Source: CAYZXL01 sp964482435
GTDB lineage: Bacteria > Auribacterota > JABMQX01
Assembly (NCBI GenBank): GCA_964482435.1
Contig: CAYZXL010000003.1
Location: 111,785-175,784, forward strand
Direction of reading: 5' to 3'
DNA: 64,000 nucleotides
Below the pieces are notes generated by a model, which searched no databases, had not been told where the DNA came from, and saw only the letters and a program-made list of their open reading frames with translations. The position numbers and the translations under genes were made by a program. This document shows, in pieces, positions 26,694-35,402 of this stretch (positions are counted from its first letter, which is position 1; the number at the start of each line of letters is the position of its first letter).

Positions 26694-27512
26694 ATGGACG
26701 CAATCTTGAAGCTGATAGAGGATTCCGCTGATTTAGACCTGTCCCATTACAAGAGATCGTCCATCGAACGGTCTGTCAACCGCCGAATGCACGCTCGCGG
26801 CATCCACAATCTCCCGGAATACGTTTCTCTTCTTCAAACCGACCTGCAAGAACTCCGTGCGCTGGTATCCGACGTGACAGTGGATTTCAGCTTGTTCTTC
26901 CGCGACGAGAAACTCTTCGAAATCCTCAAGGAGTCCGTCCTTCCGGACGTGATTGGGCAAAGCAAAATGGGTGGCGAACGCTGCGTGCGTGTATGGTGCG
27001 CGGGATGCGGCGCTGGCGAAGAGGCTTATTCGGTCGCTATCCTCCTTTTTGAAGCCCTGAAAGGAACGGTCGGGAGAGAGAAGCTCACGGTCTTTGCGAC
27101 AGACGTTGACCCGACTTCCCTGGCGAAATCGCGTGAAGCCAGCTACTCCGAAGACAGCGTAAAGAACCTTCCTCCTGTGACTCGCGAGCGATATTTTTCT
27201 TTTGACGGCTCGTACCGGGTGAGGGATTTCATAAAAGACCTCATTTGCTTTGGGAAACACAACCTCATAAGTGATCCACCAATCTCGCGCATTGACCTCC
27301 TTCTTTGCAGAAACGTTCTCATCTACCTCGATAAGGAAGGCCAATGCGTCGTCTTGAGAAAACTGCGCTACGCCGTCCGCCCCGGCGGCTACCTTATTTT
27401 AGGCAAGTCAGAAAGTTTATCGCGCGACATCAACGATTGTTTTGGAGTCCTGGACCGCACGCTCAAGATATTCCGCAGAAAGGACGACGACAAATGCACA
27501 TTCCTGTATTGA
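26694..27512 (+). CDS. cheR: CheR-type protein-glutamate methyltransferase
   Basis: Cytoplasmic SAM-dependent methyltransferase of 272 aa that normally methylates glutamates of chemoreceptors. An N-terminal helical CheR_N domain (about 1-75, with DFSLFFRDEKLF) precedes the SAM-binding domain with RVWCAGCGAGEEAYSVA, FATDVDPTSLAKSREA and LLLCRNVLIYLDKEGQ, all standard. The start at 26694 follows a G-rich site (GGGGGG) eight bases away; the frame to 26661 is less likely. No chemoreceptor, CheA, CheW or CheB is nearby. It overlaps the histidine kinase gene, whose coiled coil matches that of fused CheB-CheR-PAS proteins, so the pair looks like a split version. Confidence 0.92.
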   Translation: MDAILKLIEDSADLDLSHYKRSSIERSVNRRMHARGIHNLPEYVSLLQTDLQELRALVSDVTVDFSLFFRDEKLFEILKESVLPDVIGQSKMGGERCVRVWCAGCGAGEEAYSVAILLFEALKGTVGREKLTVFATDVDPTSLAKSREASYSEDSVKNLPPVTRERYFSFDGSYRVRDFIKDLICFGKHNLISDPPISRIDLLLCRNVLIYLDKEGQCVVLRKLRYAVRPGGYLILGKSESLSRDINDCFGVLDRTLKIFRRKDDDKCTFLY

Positions 27513-30500
27513 TGAACACTCCATTCGATTTCCCTCTTTTTGGGCCAGCATTCGCGTTTGACACGGCGGCGCTGCTGGCTCTCGTGGTCCTGGTTCCCGC
27601 GGGGTTGGTGGTCTTCGTCTTTCTCTGGAACAGGACCCTCCGAATTCGAGTCCAGGAGAAAACCGCGGAGCTCGAAAGAAAAACCGCAGAAATCAGAGAG
27701 CTGAACGCACAGCTAAGAATCAGCAACGAGGAACTCCAGACAAGTAACGAGGAATATGAGTCGGCCAACGAGGAGCTACAGCTCCTCAACGACGACCTCA
27801 ACGAACGCAATGCCCGGCTTGCTGAAGCTACCGAGCAGATGCGCGCCCTGAAAGATTTCAACGAAAAGGTCATCGCGGCCGTTCCCTCCGCCCTTCTGGT
27901 CGTTGACCGCCACCTGAAGGTTCTGTGCGTGAATGACAAGTACTACTCGACTTTCCCCAACCTCCCCGGAAAAGCAGAAGGGTCTTTCCTTCCGGACGCC
28001 TTACCGCATTCTCTTCTGTACGGCTACGACATCCTCCGCAACATCCAGGAGGTCGTACAGACCTCCGCTTGCTTTCACCTGCCTTGTGCTTCATATCTTG
28101 AGGAGCACCGCGTCGAGCGCTTCTTTGACATTCACATCTGCCCCGTCGCTGCCGAAGCCAGCAGCGAAGGGCGCTCGAGCAACGTACTCCTCGTCATAGA
28201 CGACATCACGGAAATGAAGCGGCTCGAAACTGAGATCACGACGAGGGAGCGCTACTTCCGAAACCTCGTCAACAACTCCCTCGTCGCTATCATGACGACC
28301 GACAGCGAGGGGAACTTCACGCTCTTCAACGAGGGAGGGGAGCGGTTGATTGGCGTATCCGCCGAAGACGCTTGCGGGAGCCCTGCAACACGCATCTTCC
28401 TGCGTGAAACTGACTTTCAGGACATCATCGAGCGAGTCGCCATAGAGACAAGGGTTGAGAATTACGAGACCGAATTTGCCATCGGCAGCGAGGAGAAAAT
28501 AGAAGTCAGTCTGTTTGCGACAAGCCTGCGAAATGAAAAAGGCGAACTCACGGGCCACCTCATCATCGCCACAGACCTGCGCGAGAGAAAGCGAGCAGAG
28601 CAAAACCTCATCCGAAAAAACAAAGAGCTGTCAACACTCTACGGCGTCGGGCACACCCTCACGTGTTCGGAACCATTTGACGAAAGGCTGCGCAGCGTCG
28701 CCGGGCAGGTGGCGGCTGCCTTCGGCTGCGAGGTCTGCGCAATCGCTGTGTGCAGCGTGGAGGACGTGTCTCGGACGGAAAGGGTCCATGCTGCGGGCGC
28801 CCACCACTTCCAGTCGGACGACGCCCTCCGGAAGATTTGCGAAGTCATGACACGCCGCGTCCAGGCGGAGGAGAACCCGTTTTTCGGCAACAGCCTTCTC
28901 GACGACAGCGACCTCCGCGCGTCACTGAAGAGCCTCGAGAACGACGGCTCGTTTGTCATCGTGCGTCTGTTTGCGGGTAAGAAAACGATCGGCTCCCTGA
29001 CAGTGCTCAGGTTTGGCGAGGCGCCTTTTCAGTCGGAAGACCTGGACCTCCTGTCTTCCATCGGTCAGCGGGTGGCGACGGTGATCGAGAATGAACAGCT
29101 TTATGCTGGGGAGAAAGAAAACGTGTCGAGGCTCAGGGCGCTGGTGGACGCCACGAGGGCTATCGGCGCGGTCCTCGACCCGGACGGTGTGCTTGAAGCT
29201 CTGGTCACCCAGGTGATGAGCATTATCCCTTGCCGCCATGCCGCAGCCCTCACATGCGGCTCCGAAATGCAGTCCCTTTCCGTAATCGCCAGCAAGACCC
29301 TCCACCAGGAAGATGCACTGAAAAAAGGAACGAGCCTTCCTGCAAGGGGGACCATCATCGAGGAAATCCTCCGAACCACAAGCACGTGCAGATGCTCTGC
29401 CGCCGACGAGAAGGACTGTCCCATCAGAGCGCTTTTTGCTGGCGCAGGAATCGGCTTTTGCGTTTGCGCGCCGGCTTCGTTCGACGGTTCCTTCGCACTG
29501 CTTGTCCTCGGTCGGGAAGAGGGCCGCGCCATCGCCGACGCGGAGATGCATATCCTTTCGGACCTTCTCGTTTACGTGAGCCTCTCGGTCAAAAACGCCC
29601 GTCTTTACACGGCTCTTCAGACCGCTTACGCGGACCTGAAAAAGGCCCAGGAGGCCATGGTCAGAGCCGAGAGATACCGTGCGATTGGCGAACTTTCCGC
29701 GGGGGTGGCTCACGATTTCAACAATGCGCTTTCCATCATCCTGGGTCGGGCCCAGCTCCTTATGACCCTGACAAAGAACCAGCAACTCCTCAAGGGACTC
29801 AAGTCCATCGAGAACGCCTCTCGGGACGCCGCGAGCACCGTCAGGAGGATGCAGGAGTTTTCAAAGTCCATCTCACGCAAGCCCTACTCGCGCCTTGACA
29901 TTAACGATGTCGCTCGGCAGGTCCTCGAGACAATCGACCCTCGAGTCCGAGAACTGGCGGAAGTCGGGGGCGTCCGGGTCAATGTGGCCTACAGGCCTCA
30001 GGAGGCGCGCCCGGTCTCCGGCGACGCTGGCGAGCTGCGAGAGGCATTGACCAACGTCGTATTCAATGCCATCGAGGCGATGCCCCGCGGCGGAGACCTC
30101 ACGGTGAAAACCGGCCTCCGCGGCGAGAGCGTTTTCGTCGAGGTCGTGGACACCGGCGTGGGAATGAGCCCGGAGGTTGAGAAAAAAGTCTTCCAGCCTT
30201 TTTTCACGACAAAGCCCAACGGGATGGGGCTCGGCATGAGCCTGGTATATGGGACTGTGAAGAGGCACGGCGGGCAAGTACAAATCACCAGCCAGCCCAA
30301 TGCGGGCACCACTGTGACCTTTTTGTTCCCGGTTGACCTGACGACGGGCGAGGTCCGCGAGGCTGCCGAACCTACCGTCACGCGGAAGGCAACAGTCCTT
30401 ATTGTTGACGACAGCGTGGAGGTTACCCGCACCCTGCGGCAGATGCTCGAAAGCGTCTCTCACGAGGTAACTGCAGTCACCGACGGAGAGGAGGGAGTCA

Positions 30501-30757
30501 CGAAATATCGAGAATCCAGATTCGACATCGTGGTCACCGACATAGGCATGCCGGGAATCTCCGGCTGGGAGGTCTCCAAAGCGATAAAGGGTTACGACCC
30601 GGAAGCCAGGGTTATCCTCATCACCGCATGGGGCGTCCAGCTCGACGAGCAAAAGGTCAAGGAGAGTGGCGCCTCGCTCGTTATTCAAAAGCCCTTCGAC
30701 ACGACCAGGATTTTGTCTGCGATTGAAGAGCTCCTGACCAGAAGACCGCCCCGTTGA
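27494..30757 (+). CDS. Membrane hybrid histidine kinase with PAS, GAF and receiver domains
   Basis: A 1087-aa signalling protein. One membrane helix (about 24-46), a signalling coiled coil (about 52-118, including NEELQTSNEEYESANEELQ), two PAS domains (about 120-235 and 250-365), two GAF domains (about 385-560 and 570-740; Cys-rich CRCSAADEKDC in the second), HisKA with AHDFNNALSII, HATPase_c with DTGVGM, FQPFFTTK and GLGMSL, and a C-terminal receiver (ATVLIVDDS, Asp in VVTDIGMPG, Lys in VIQKPFD). The start at 27494 has AGGA about nine bases upstream and overlaps cheR by 19 bp; a second ATG at 27512 sits in a TGATG overlap. Either way translation is coupled. Stimulus unknown. Confidence 0.9.
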   Translation: MHIPVLMNTPFDFPLFGPAFAFDTAALLALVVLVPAGLVVFVFLWNRTLRIRVQEKTAELERKTAEIRELNAQLRISNEELQTSNEEYESANEELQLLNDDLNERNARLAEATEQMRALKDFNEKVIAAVPSALLVVDRHLKVLCVNDKYYSTFPNLPGKAEGSFLPDALPHSLLYGYDILRNIQEVVQTSACFHLPCASYLEEHRVERFFDIHICPVAAEASSEGRSSNVLLVIDDITEMKRLETEITTRERYFRNLVNNSLVAIMTTDSEGNFTLFNEGGERLIGVSAEDACGSPATRIFLRETDFQDIIERVAIETRVENYETEFAIGSEEKIEVSLFATSLRNEKGELTGHLIIATDLRERKRAEQNLIRKNKELSTLYGVGHTLTCSEPFDERLRSVAGQVAAAFGCEVCAIAVCSVEDVSRTERVHAAGAHHFQSDDALRKICEVMTRRVQAEENPFFGNSLLDDSDLRASLKSLENDGSFVIVRLFAGKKTIGSLTVLRFGEAPFQSEDLDLLSSIGQRVATVIENEQLYAGEKENVSRLRALVDATRAIGAVLDPDGVLEALVTQVMSIIPCRHAAALTCGSEMQSLSVIASKTLHQEDALKKGTSLPARGTIIEEILRTTSTCRCSAADEKDCPIRALFAGAGIGFCVCAPASFDGSFALLVLGREEGRAIADAEMHILSDLLVYVSLSVKNARLYTALQTAYADLKKAQEAMVRAERYRAIGELSAGVAHDFNNALSIILGRAQLLMTLTKNQQLLKGLKSIENASRDAASTVRRMQEFSKSISRKPYSRLDINDVARQVLETIDPRVRELAEVGGVRVNVAYRPQEARPVSGDAGELREALTNVVFNAIEAMPRGGDLTVKTGLRGESVFVEVVDTGVGMSPEVEKKVFQPFFTTKPNGMGLGMSLVYGTVKRHGGQVQITSQPNAGTTVTFLFPVDLTTGEVREAAEPTVTRKATVLIVDDSVEVTRTLRQMLESVSHEVTAVTDGEEGVTKYRESRFDIVVTDIGMPGISGWEVSKAIKGYDPEARVILITAWGVQLDEQKVKESGASLVIQKPFDTTRILSAIEELLTRRPPR

Positions 30758-30784
30758 CCAAGCGCAGCCGCGACCGAGCCGCAG

Positions 30785-31888
30785 TCAGACGACGAGGATG
30801 TCCTCTCGCTTGACGACTCTCCCCCGATGCTCGACCTCGACTATCGGCCAGCCGGAAGAGAGCGATAGAAACTCCACCCCTTTGTCGGTCACCAGAATGG
30901 TGTCCTCCGATTTTGTTCCTGCGATGGAAGGATTCCATGCAAAAGCCTGATTGAGCTGCACCTTCCTCCTGTCGTCGGGCAGGGCGCGGAATTCTCTGGT
31001 CGCATACCCGGTTGGGCCTCCCTGGTGATGCATCCTCCACTCGTCGGGGAAGCCCACTTCCCGATAGGCCTGAATCCCTGCCGTCAACACCGAGCCAATC
31101 TCCTCGCCGACGCTCGTCGAGAGGTTCAACGCCGCATCCACCTTCAATACTGCATCGTGCCTTCCTCGGAGCTGTGCGGGAAGCTTCCCAAAGTGAACGA
31201 GCCGCGTGCAGGAGACTATCAATCCCCAGCGCCTTCCGCAACAGACCACCATAACCGTTTTGCCCACTTTCTTGTCGGTATTGATCGGATGGCGGAACTT
31301 CTCTATTCGGTCATCCGCCGCCACCAGAAGCACAACTGGCGTCACGCCCCGAGAGTAAAGCTCCTCCGCCAGCATCCCGGCGACGACGTTCTCGGTCAAG
31401 CCCGGCCGCACGTTTCTGCACACGGCCCCGACTGCCTCCGCAGTGTCCTTTCCAACTCTCCGATACCTCTCGATCTCCCCGTCAGTGAGGGAGAACCGAA
31501 GCTCGGCAATGTCTCCCGCCATCTTCGTCGTCTCACCACACCCCGTGTCCGAGGCTGCCTTCCTCTTTCCTAAAAGGCGCTTCAGCGCCTTGAGCATGCC
31601 GTCGGGCTCGTTCCACGAAACCTCCACGAGCTCGAAACCCAGCCCCGGCACCTCCTCCGTCATGATGCGAGGAGCTTCCATGTTCGTAGTGAGTAAGAAC
31701 TCAGCATCGCGCAGGATAACGAGCAGCGCCGCTCCTCTCTCGGTTGCTATTGCCACATGGCTATCGCCCCCCGCTGTGTACCACGCGAAGCTGTTTTGAT
31801 TCTCCAGAACCACGGCGTCCAGCGCATGCCGTCCCATGAAATCGTGAAGTCTTCTCCTCTTGACCTGGATTTCTTCGAGTCGGTCCAT
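30785..31888 (-). CDS. Degenerate M24 (creatinase-fold) protein
   Basis: A 367-aa member of the pita-bread M24 family, resembling aminopeptidase P and proteins often labelled Xaa-Pro dipeptidase-like. N-terminal creatinase-like domain at about 1-130, pita-bread domain from about 150. Of the five metal ligands of active enzymes, the His (in MHHQGGPTGY) and last Glu (in KSEDTILVT) remain, but both Asp are replaced (VVCCGRRWG and IVSCTR instead of D..D.TR) and the first Glu is Asn (AFAWNPS). It is therefore probably not a metallopeptidase. It is the second gene after DUF72 protein 1 with a 43-bp gap, convergent with the hybrid kinase. Function unknown. Confidence 0.85.
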   Translation of the reverse strand: MDRLEEIQVKRRRLHDFMGRHALDAVVLENQNSFAWYTAGGDSHVAIATERGAALLVILRDAEFLLTTNMEAPRIMTEEVPGLGFELVEVSWNEPDGMLKALKRLLGKRKAASDTGCGETTKMAGDIAELRFSLTDGEIERYRRVGKDTAEAVGAVCRNVRPGLTENVVAGMLAEELYSRGVTPVVLLVAADDRIEKFRHPINTDKKVGKTVMVVCCGRRWGLIVSCTRLVHFGKLPAQLRGRHDAVLKVDAALNLSTSVGEEIGSVLTAGIQAYREVGFPDEWRMHHQGGPTGYATREFRALPDDRRKVQLNQAFAWNPSIAGTKSEDTILVTDKGVEFLSLSSGWPIVEVEHRGRVVKREDILVV

Positions 31889-31931
31889 GCGATTCCTCCC
31901 CGCGTTACCTCAAAGGGTCTGCCGCCTCGTG

Positions 31932-32837
31932 TCAGAAGAGCGTTTCCTGTGTGGGCGCCGCCTTCGACACGCCTTTCAGCTCCGGATAGACGGTCTGGAG
32001 CGAATCCGGCGCCGCAACTTTTTCCCCTCGCAGAAGAAACTGAAGCTGGAGTGCGTTCACGACCGCCTGCCCGCGATAATGATTGTTGGTTATCACATAA
32101 GTGCTCTGCGCCTGGTCGGCGATTGCCCTTATCCGCTTGACCCACGGGGCGAGCTCGTCCACCCCGTACAGATAATTGTACCTCTGGTCCCTGCCGGCAT
32201 CCTCCTTGAACCAGTTTTCGATGTTCTGGCCGTGGAGGCGCACGTACCCGACGGGGCTTGTGGCTCGCTCCGTCGGCCTCAGTTGCCTCCAGAGGCGTGG
32301 TTGGTCTATATTGCAGAAGCCAACTCCCTTCTCCTCCAGGAAGGAATACAATTCCGCATTGTCCCAGGAGGCGTTTCGCACCTCAATCACAAGCGGATAC
32401 TCTCTGAAGCTCTCGACGAGTTCTGCGAGGTATGCCCGACTGGAAGGAAGGTATTTGAAGGACCACGGAAACTGCACGAGGATGCACCCCAGTCGCCCAG
32501 CATCGCAGATTGGTTCGATCCCTCTCTTGAACACAACCTCGTCCTCCGCCGTCAAACCCTCGCGCTCATGGGTGAACTTCCTGTGCAACTTGAGGGTGAA
32601 CATGAATTCCTTGTTGTGCGATGTCCTGTGCACCCAGCTCCCGCAATCACGGGCCAAGGGCGGACGATAAAAGGTATTGTTGATTTCCAGAACATCGAAG
32701 AACTGGCTCATGTAAGCGAGCCGGTCGAAGCGAGGCGGCGCCGGAGAGGGATAGACAATCCCCTCCCAGTCTTCGTAAGACCATCCCGCCGTTCCGACGC
32801 GAATCTTCGAGGTTGTTTGTGATTGGCGTTCAATCAT
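31932..32837 (-). CDS. DUF72 family protein 1
   Basis: A 301-aa TIM-barrel protein of the DUF72/YecE family, biochemistry unknown. Signatures: RVGTAGWSYEDWEGIVYP, YMSQFFDVLEINNTFYRPP, FTLKLHRKFTH, VQFPWSFKY, PLVIEVRNASWD, YVRLHGQN and the closing TYVITNNHYRGQAVVNA. It is full length with an extra polar tail. AAAGG lies about ten bases before the ATG. It starts an operon with the M24 protein and is divergent from a second DUF72 gene across 186 bp. Confidence 0.9.
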   Translation of the reverse strand: MIERQSQTTSKIRVGTAGWSYEDWEGIVYPSPAPPRFDRLAYMSQFFDVLEINNTFYRPPLARDCGSWVHRTSHNKEFMFTLKLHRKFTHEREGLTAEDEVVFKRGIEPICDAGRLGCILVQFPWSFKYLPSSRAYLAELVESFREYPLVIEVRNASWDNAELYSFLEEKGVGFCNIDQPRLWRQLRPTERATSPVGYVRLHGQNIENWFKEDAGRDQRYNYLYGVDELAPWVKRIRAIADQAQSTYVITNNHYRGQAVVNALQLQFLLRGEKVAAPDSLQTVYPELKGVSKAAPTQETLF

Positions 32838-33023
32838 TTCGCGGCACCTTTCGCTCTCTCATTCATTCTTGAGTTTTCTCCCGCGCTCCGATTCTCCCAC
32901 CTGTCCGAAGTCTTGTCAAGAAAACGCACAGCGAGTAGGATGAGAGCGCATCAAACCCGCCGACAAGAGGAACGTGTTGTAGGCTGGTATCCTGTCGCTC
33001 AGCAACTCGAAGAGGCATGTTCG

Positions 33024-33758
33024 ATGACCGCATTTGAAGCGAAGCTCGGTCCGAAAATCGGCTGCTGCGGGTTTCCCGTCCGGCGGGAGAGGTATTTTGA
33101 GCATTTCGGCGTCGTCGAGATTCAGAAGACTTTTTATCAACCACCTTCTCTCCGCACGATGGAGAAGCTGCGCGCTGAAGCTCCACCGGACTTCCAGTTC
33201 ACTCTGAAAGCCTGGCAGTTGATAACTCACGAGCCGACGAGTCCCACTTACAGGCGATTGGCCGCACCGGTTCCCGACAATAAAAGGAGAAACTACGGCT
33301 TCTTCAAACCGACGAGTGAAGTCTTCGGCGCGTGGCAAACCACTCGCTCCGTAGCCGAAGCTCTGAAGGCGAAGGTCATCGTCTTTCAGTGTCCCGCCAG
33401 CTTTCAGCCTACTCCTGAAAACAAGGCGAACATGCGCCAGTTCTTTGGAAAGATTGACCGTGGAGACTTCAAATTCGTCTGGGAGCCGCGAGGGAACTGG
33501 GCCGCGGATGAAATCCGGGAGCTGTGCGAGGAATTGAATCTGGTCCACTGCGTTGACCCGTTCCAGGCATCCCCGACGTGGGGGACGTTCCGGTACTTGA
33601 GGCTTCACGGAAAAACGGGCTACAGGTACAAATATAGCGACGACGACCTCCAGGAGCTCAAAAGCCGAATCGAGGGAAAATCCGTCTGCTACGTCATGTT
33701 CAACAACGTCCCCATGTTCGACGACGCGCTGCGATTCATGAAAATCCTCGGCAAGTGA
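33024..33758 (+). CDS. DUF72 family protein 2 (short form)
   Basis: A 244-aa paralog of the divergent neighbour. It keeps IGCCGFPVRRERYFEHF, VVEIQKTFYQPP, FTLKAWQLITH, FQCPASFQPTPEN, FVWEPRGNWA, LRLHGKTGYRYKYSDD and VMFNNVPMFDDA. Compared with protein 1 it is shorter and lacks the C-terminal extension; this form is common in archaea and some bacteria. The ATG at 33024 has AGAGG nine bases upstream; the frame opens earlier (32823) but the earlier part overlaps the divergent start and has no family homology. Confidence 0.87.
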   Translation: MTAFEAKLGPKIGCCGFPVRRERYFEHFGVVEIQKTFYQPPSLRTMEKLRAEAPPDFQFTLKAWQLITHEPTSPTYRRLAAPVPDNKRRNYGFFKPTSEVFGAWQTTRSVAEALKAKVIVFQCPASFQPTPENKANMRQFFGKIDRGDFKFVWEPRGNWAADEIRELCEELNLVHCVDPFQASPTWGTFRYLRLHGKTGYRYKYSDDDLQELKSRIEGKSVCYVMFNNVPMFDDALRFMKILGK

Positions 33759-33911
33759 CTGGACGTCCGGAACGGGTGCGGCTGTATTCCAGTGGCAGAC
33801 TCTGAGCATGGAGTTCGGGTCCTGCCTGCGGCGAGATCAACTGCAACGGCGGCTCTTCGGGGAAGACCGTGTGCAGGAGGATCTTCCACGAGGTACGACT
33901 CATATTGTGTC

Positions 33912-33997
33912 GCCCCCTGCGGGGGCTTGATTGAATTTGGGCCTCTGGTTCCACAGGTTGACACCTGTGGCTATTGAGTTTCATCCCCTGCGGGGAT
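33912..33997. repeat. Hairpin array C
   Basis: GCCCCC-TGC-GGGGGC (33912-33926), CCACAGG-TTGACA-CCTGTGG (33951-33970) and ATCCCC-TGC-GGGGAT (33983-33997). The bases between the stems are related (TTGATTGAATTT, CTATTGAGTTTC, TTGAGG), suggesting one ancestral unit with drifting stems. Confidence 0.65.
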
Positions 33998-34174
33998 TGA
34001 GGAAACGCTGCACGGCTTGTAGTATGCGTGGCCCCGCAGCGGGCGTAGGGTCGGCTTCTTTCCCTCAACCCGGGCAGGCGCGGAACGCCCTCCCGCCTTC
34101 GGCCCGACAAGATGCCGCCGCTACAAGGCCCCACGTGCCACTGAATCGCAGCCGCACCCGCTGGAACGTTTGAG

Positions 34175-34205
34175 TTGACACGGCGGCTGGCAATGATGTC
34201 ATAAT
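34175..34205 (+). promoter_or_regulatory. Candidate promoter of the epimerase gene
   Basis: A perfect TTGACA (34175-34180) and CATAAT (34200-34205) with a long 19-base spacer, 38 bp before the epimerase ATG. Confidence 0.45.
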
Positions 34206-34243
34206 CCGGGTCAGTCGTTTTCAGCCAAAGAGACACACCTCAA

Positions 34244-35227
34244 ATGAAAATTCTCGTCACGGGCGGCACAGGTTTTACCGGAACACATCTGGTGCGGAGA
34301 CTCTTGGAGAAAGGTCATGAGGTCGTCTGCGTTGACAACCAGAAGGGGCTTTTTTACGATGAGCTGATTCAGAAGGGGGCACGGATAACCATTGCCAGCG
34401 TGACCGAAAAGGACCTCATGGACGAATTGACTCGTGGGTGTCAGTGGGTCTATCACCTGGCGGCCGCCTTTCGGAAAGTCAATCTGGGCAAGAAGGCTTA
34501 CTGGGACATCAACGTCAACGGGACGCGTTATCTCCTCGAGGCAGCCTACAGGCACGGCGTCGAGAGGTTCGTTTATTGCAGCACATGCGGAGTTCACGGC
34601 GACGTGAAGAATCCTCCTGCGGGCGAGGACGCGCCGATCGTCCCGGAAGACTATTATCAGTACACGAAGTATCAGGGCGAAGTCGTCGCCCAGGAATTCA
34701 TTGCCAGGGGAATGTGGGTCTCGATCCTCCGACCGGCCGCCATATACGGGCCGGGGGACCCGGAGCGCTTTTACATGCTCTTCAAGAGGGTTCAGTCGGG
34801 GCGCTTCACATTCCTCGGCGACGGCTCTGCGACCTATCATCCTCTGTACGTCAGCAACCTCATTGACGCGTTAGAACTGGCCTCCGAAAAAGACGAGGCA
34901 AAAGGACGCGTCTATCTCATCGCCGACGAGGAGCATCTGCGTATTAAAGATTTGGTTCTGGAGATCGCAAAAGTCCTGAACGTGGACCTCAAAATCCGCC
35001 ATCTCCCTTTCTGGCCGGTTTACGCAGCGGCTTTCTGTTGCGAAATGCTTTACAAACCTCTCCCATTTGAGCCGCCTCTGTTCCGCCGTCGGGTGGACTG
35101 GTTTCGGCAGAATCGAGCTTTTGACATTTCCAGGGCGAAACGCGAGCTCGGATACACGCCCCGGGTGGATTTGCCAACCGGTCTCGCCCTGACCGCCGAG
35201 TGGTACAAGAGAGAGGGATACATTTAG
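34244..35227 (+). CDS. NAD-dependent epimerase/dehydratase
   Basis: Extended short-chain dehydrogenase of 327 aa, likely acting on nucleotide sugars or a related alcohol. Rossmann motif VTGGTGFTGTHLVRR (about 5-19), VYHLAA in the middle, Ser/Thr in YCSTCGVHG, active-site Tyr and Lys in YYQYTKYQGE (about 140), LRPAAIYGPGD and a C-terminal substrate domain with FRRRVDWFRQNRAFD. Length and motifs are complete. Opens the glycan region and is convergent with the GT-C pair. UDP-glucose 4-epimerase, NDP-sugar reductase and 3-beta-HSD-like sterol enzymes share this profile, so the substrate is open. Confidence 0.88.
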   Translation: MKILVTGGTGFTGTHLVRRLLEKGHEVVCVDNQKGLFYDELIQKGARITIASVTEKDLMDELTRGCQWVYHLAAAFRKVNLGKKAYWDINVNGTRYLLEAAYRHGVERFVYCSTCGVHGDVKNPPAGEDAPIVPEDYYQYTKYQGEVVAQEFIARGMWVSILRPAAIYGPGDPERFYMLFKRVQSGRFTFLGDGSATYHPLYVSNLIDALELASEKDEAKGRVYLIADEEHLRIKDLVLEIAKVLNVDLKIRHLPFWPVYAAAFCCEMLYKPLPFEPPLFRRRVDWFRQNRAFDISRAKRELGYTPRVDLPTGLALTAEWYKREGYI

Positions 35228-35402
35228 GCTTTCTGCGGCTCGGCGCATCGTTGCTGGTGACTTCGCCTTGTCGTGTCCGAAGTGCACCTTCTGGCGGGAA
35301 AGCATCCTGGGACCAATCACGAGGCAAGAGGGAGCGCTGCGCCTTTCGTGCGCGGGTGTGGGGAGGAACAGAAGCTCCGACGGGTGTGGCGCGACAGACT
35401 TT

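Larger units (their letters stand above)
33759..34243. other. 485-bp non-coding region with hairpin array
   Basis: Between the second DUF72 gene and the epimerase. No gene recognised. The first half carries a hairpin array (33912-33997), the second is GC-rich single-copy sequence followed by a candidate promoter at 34175-34205. Confidence 0.55.
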
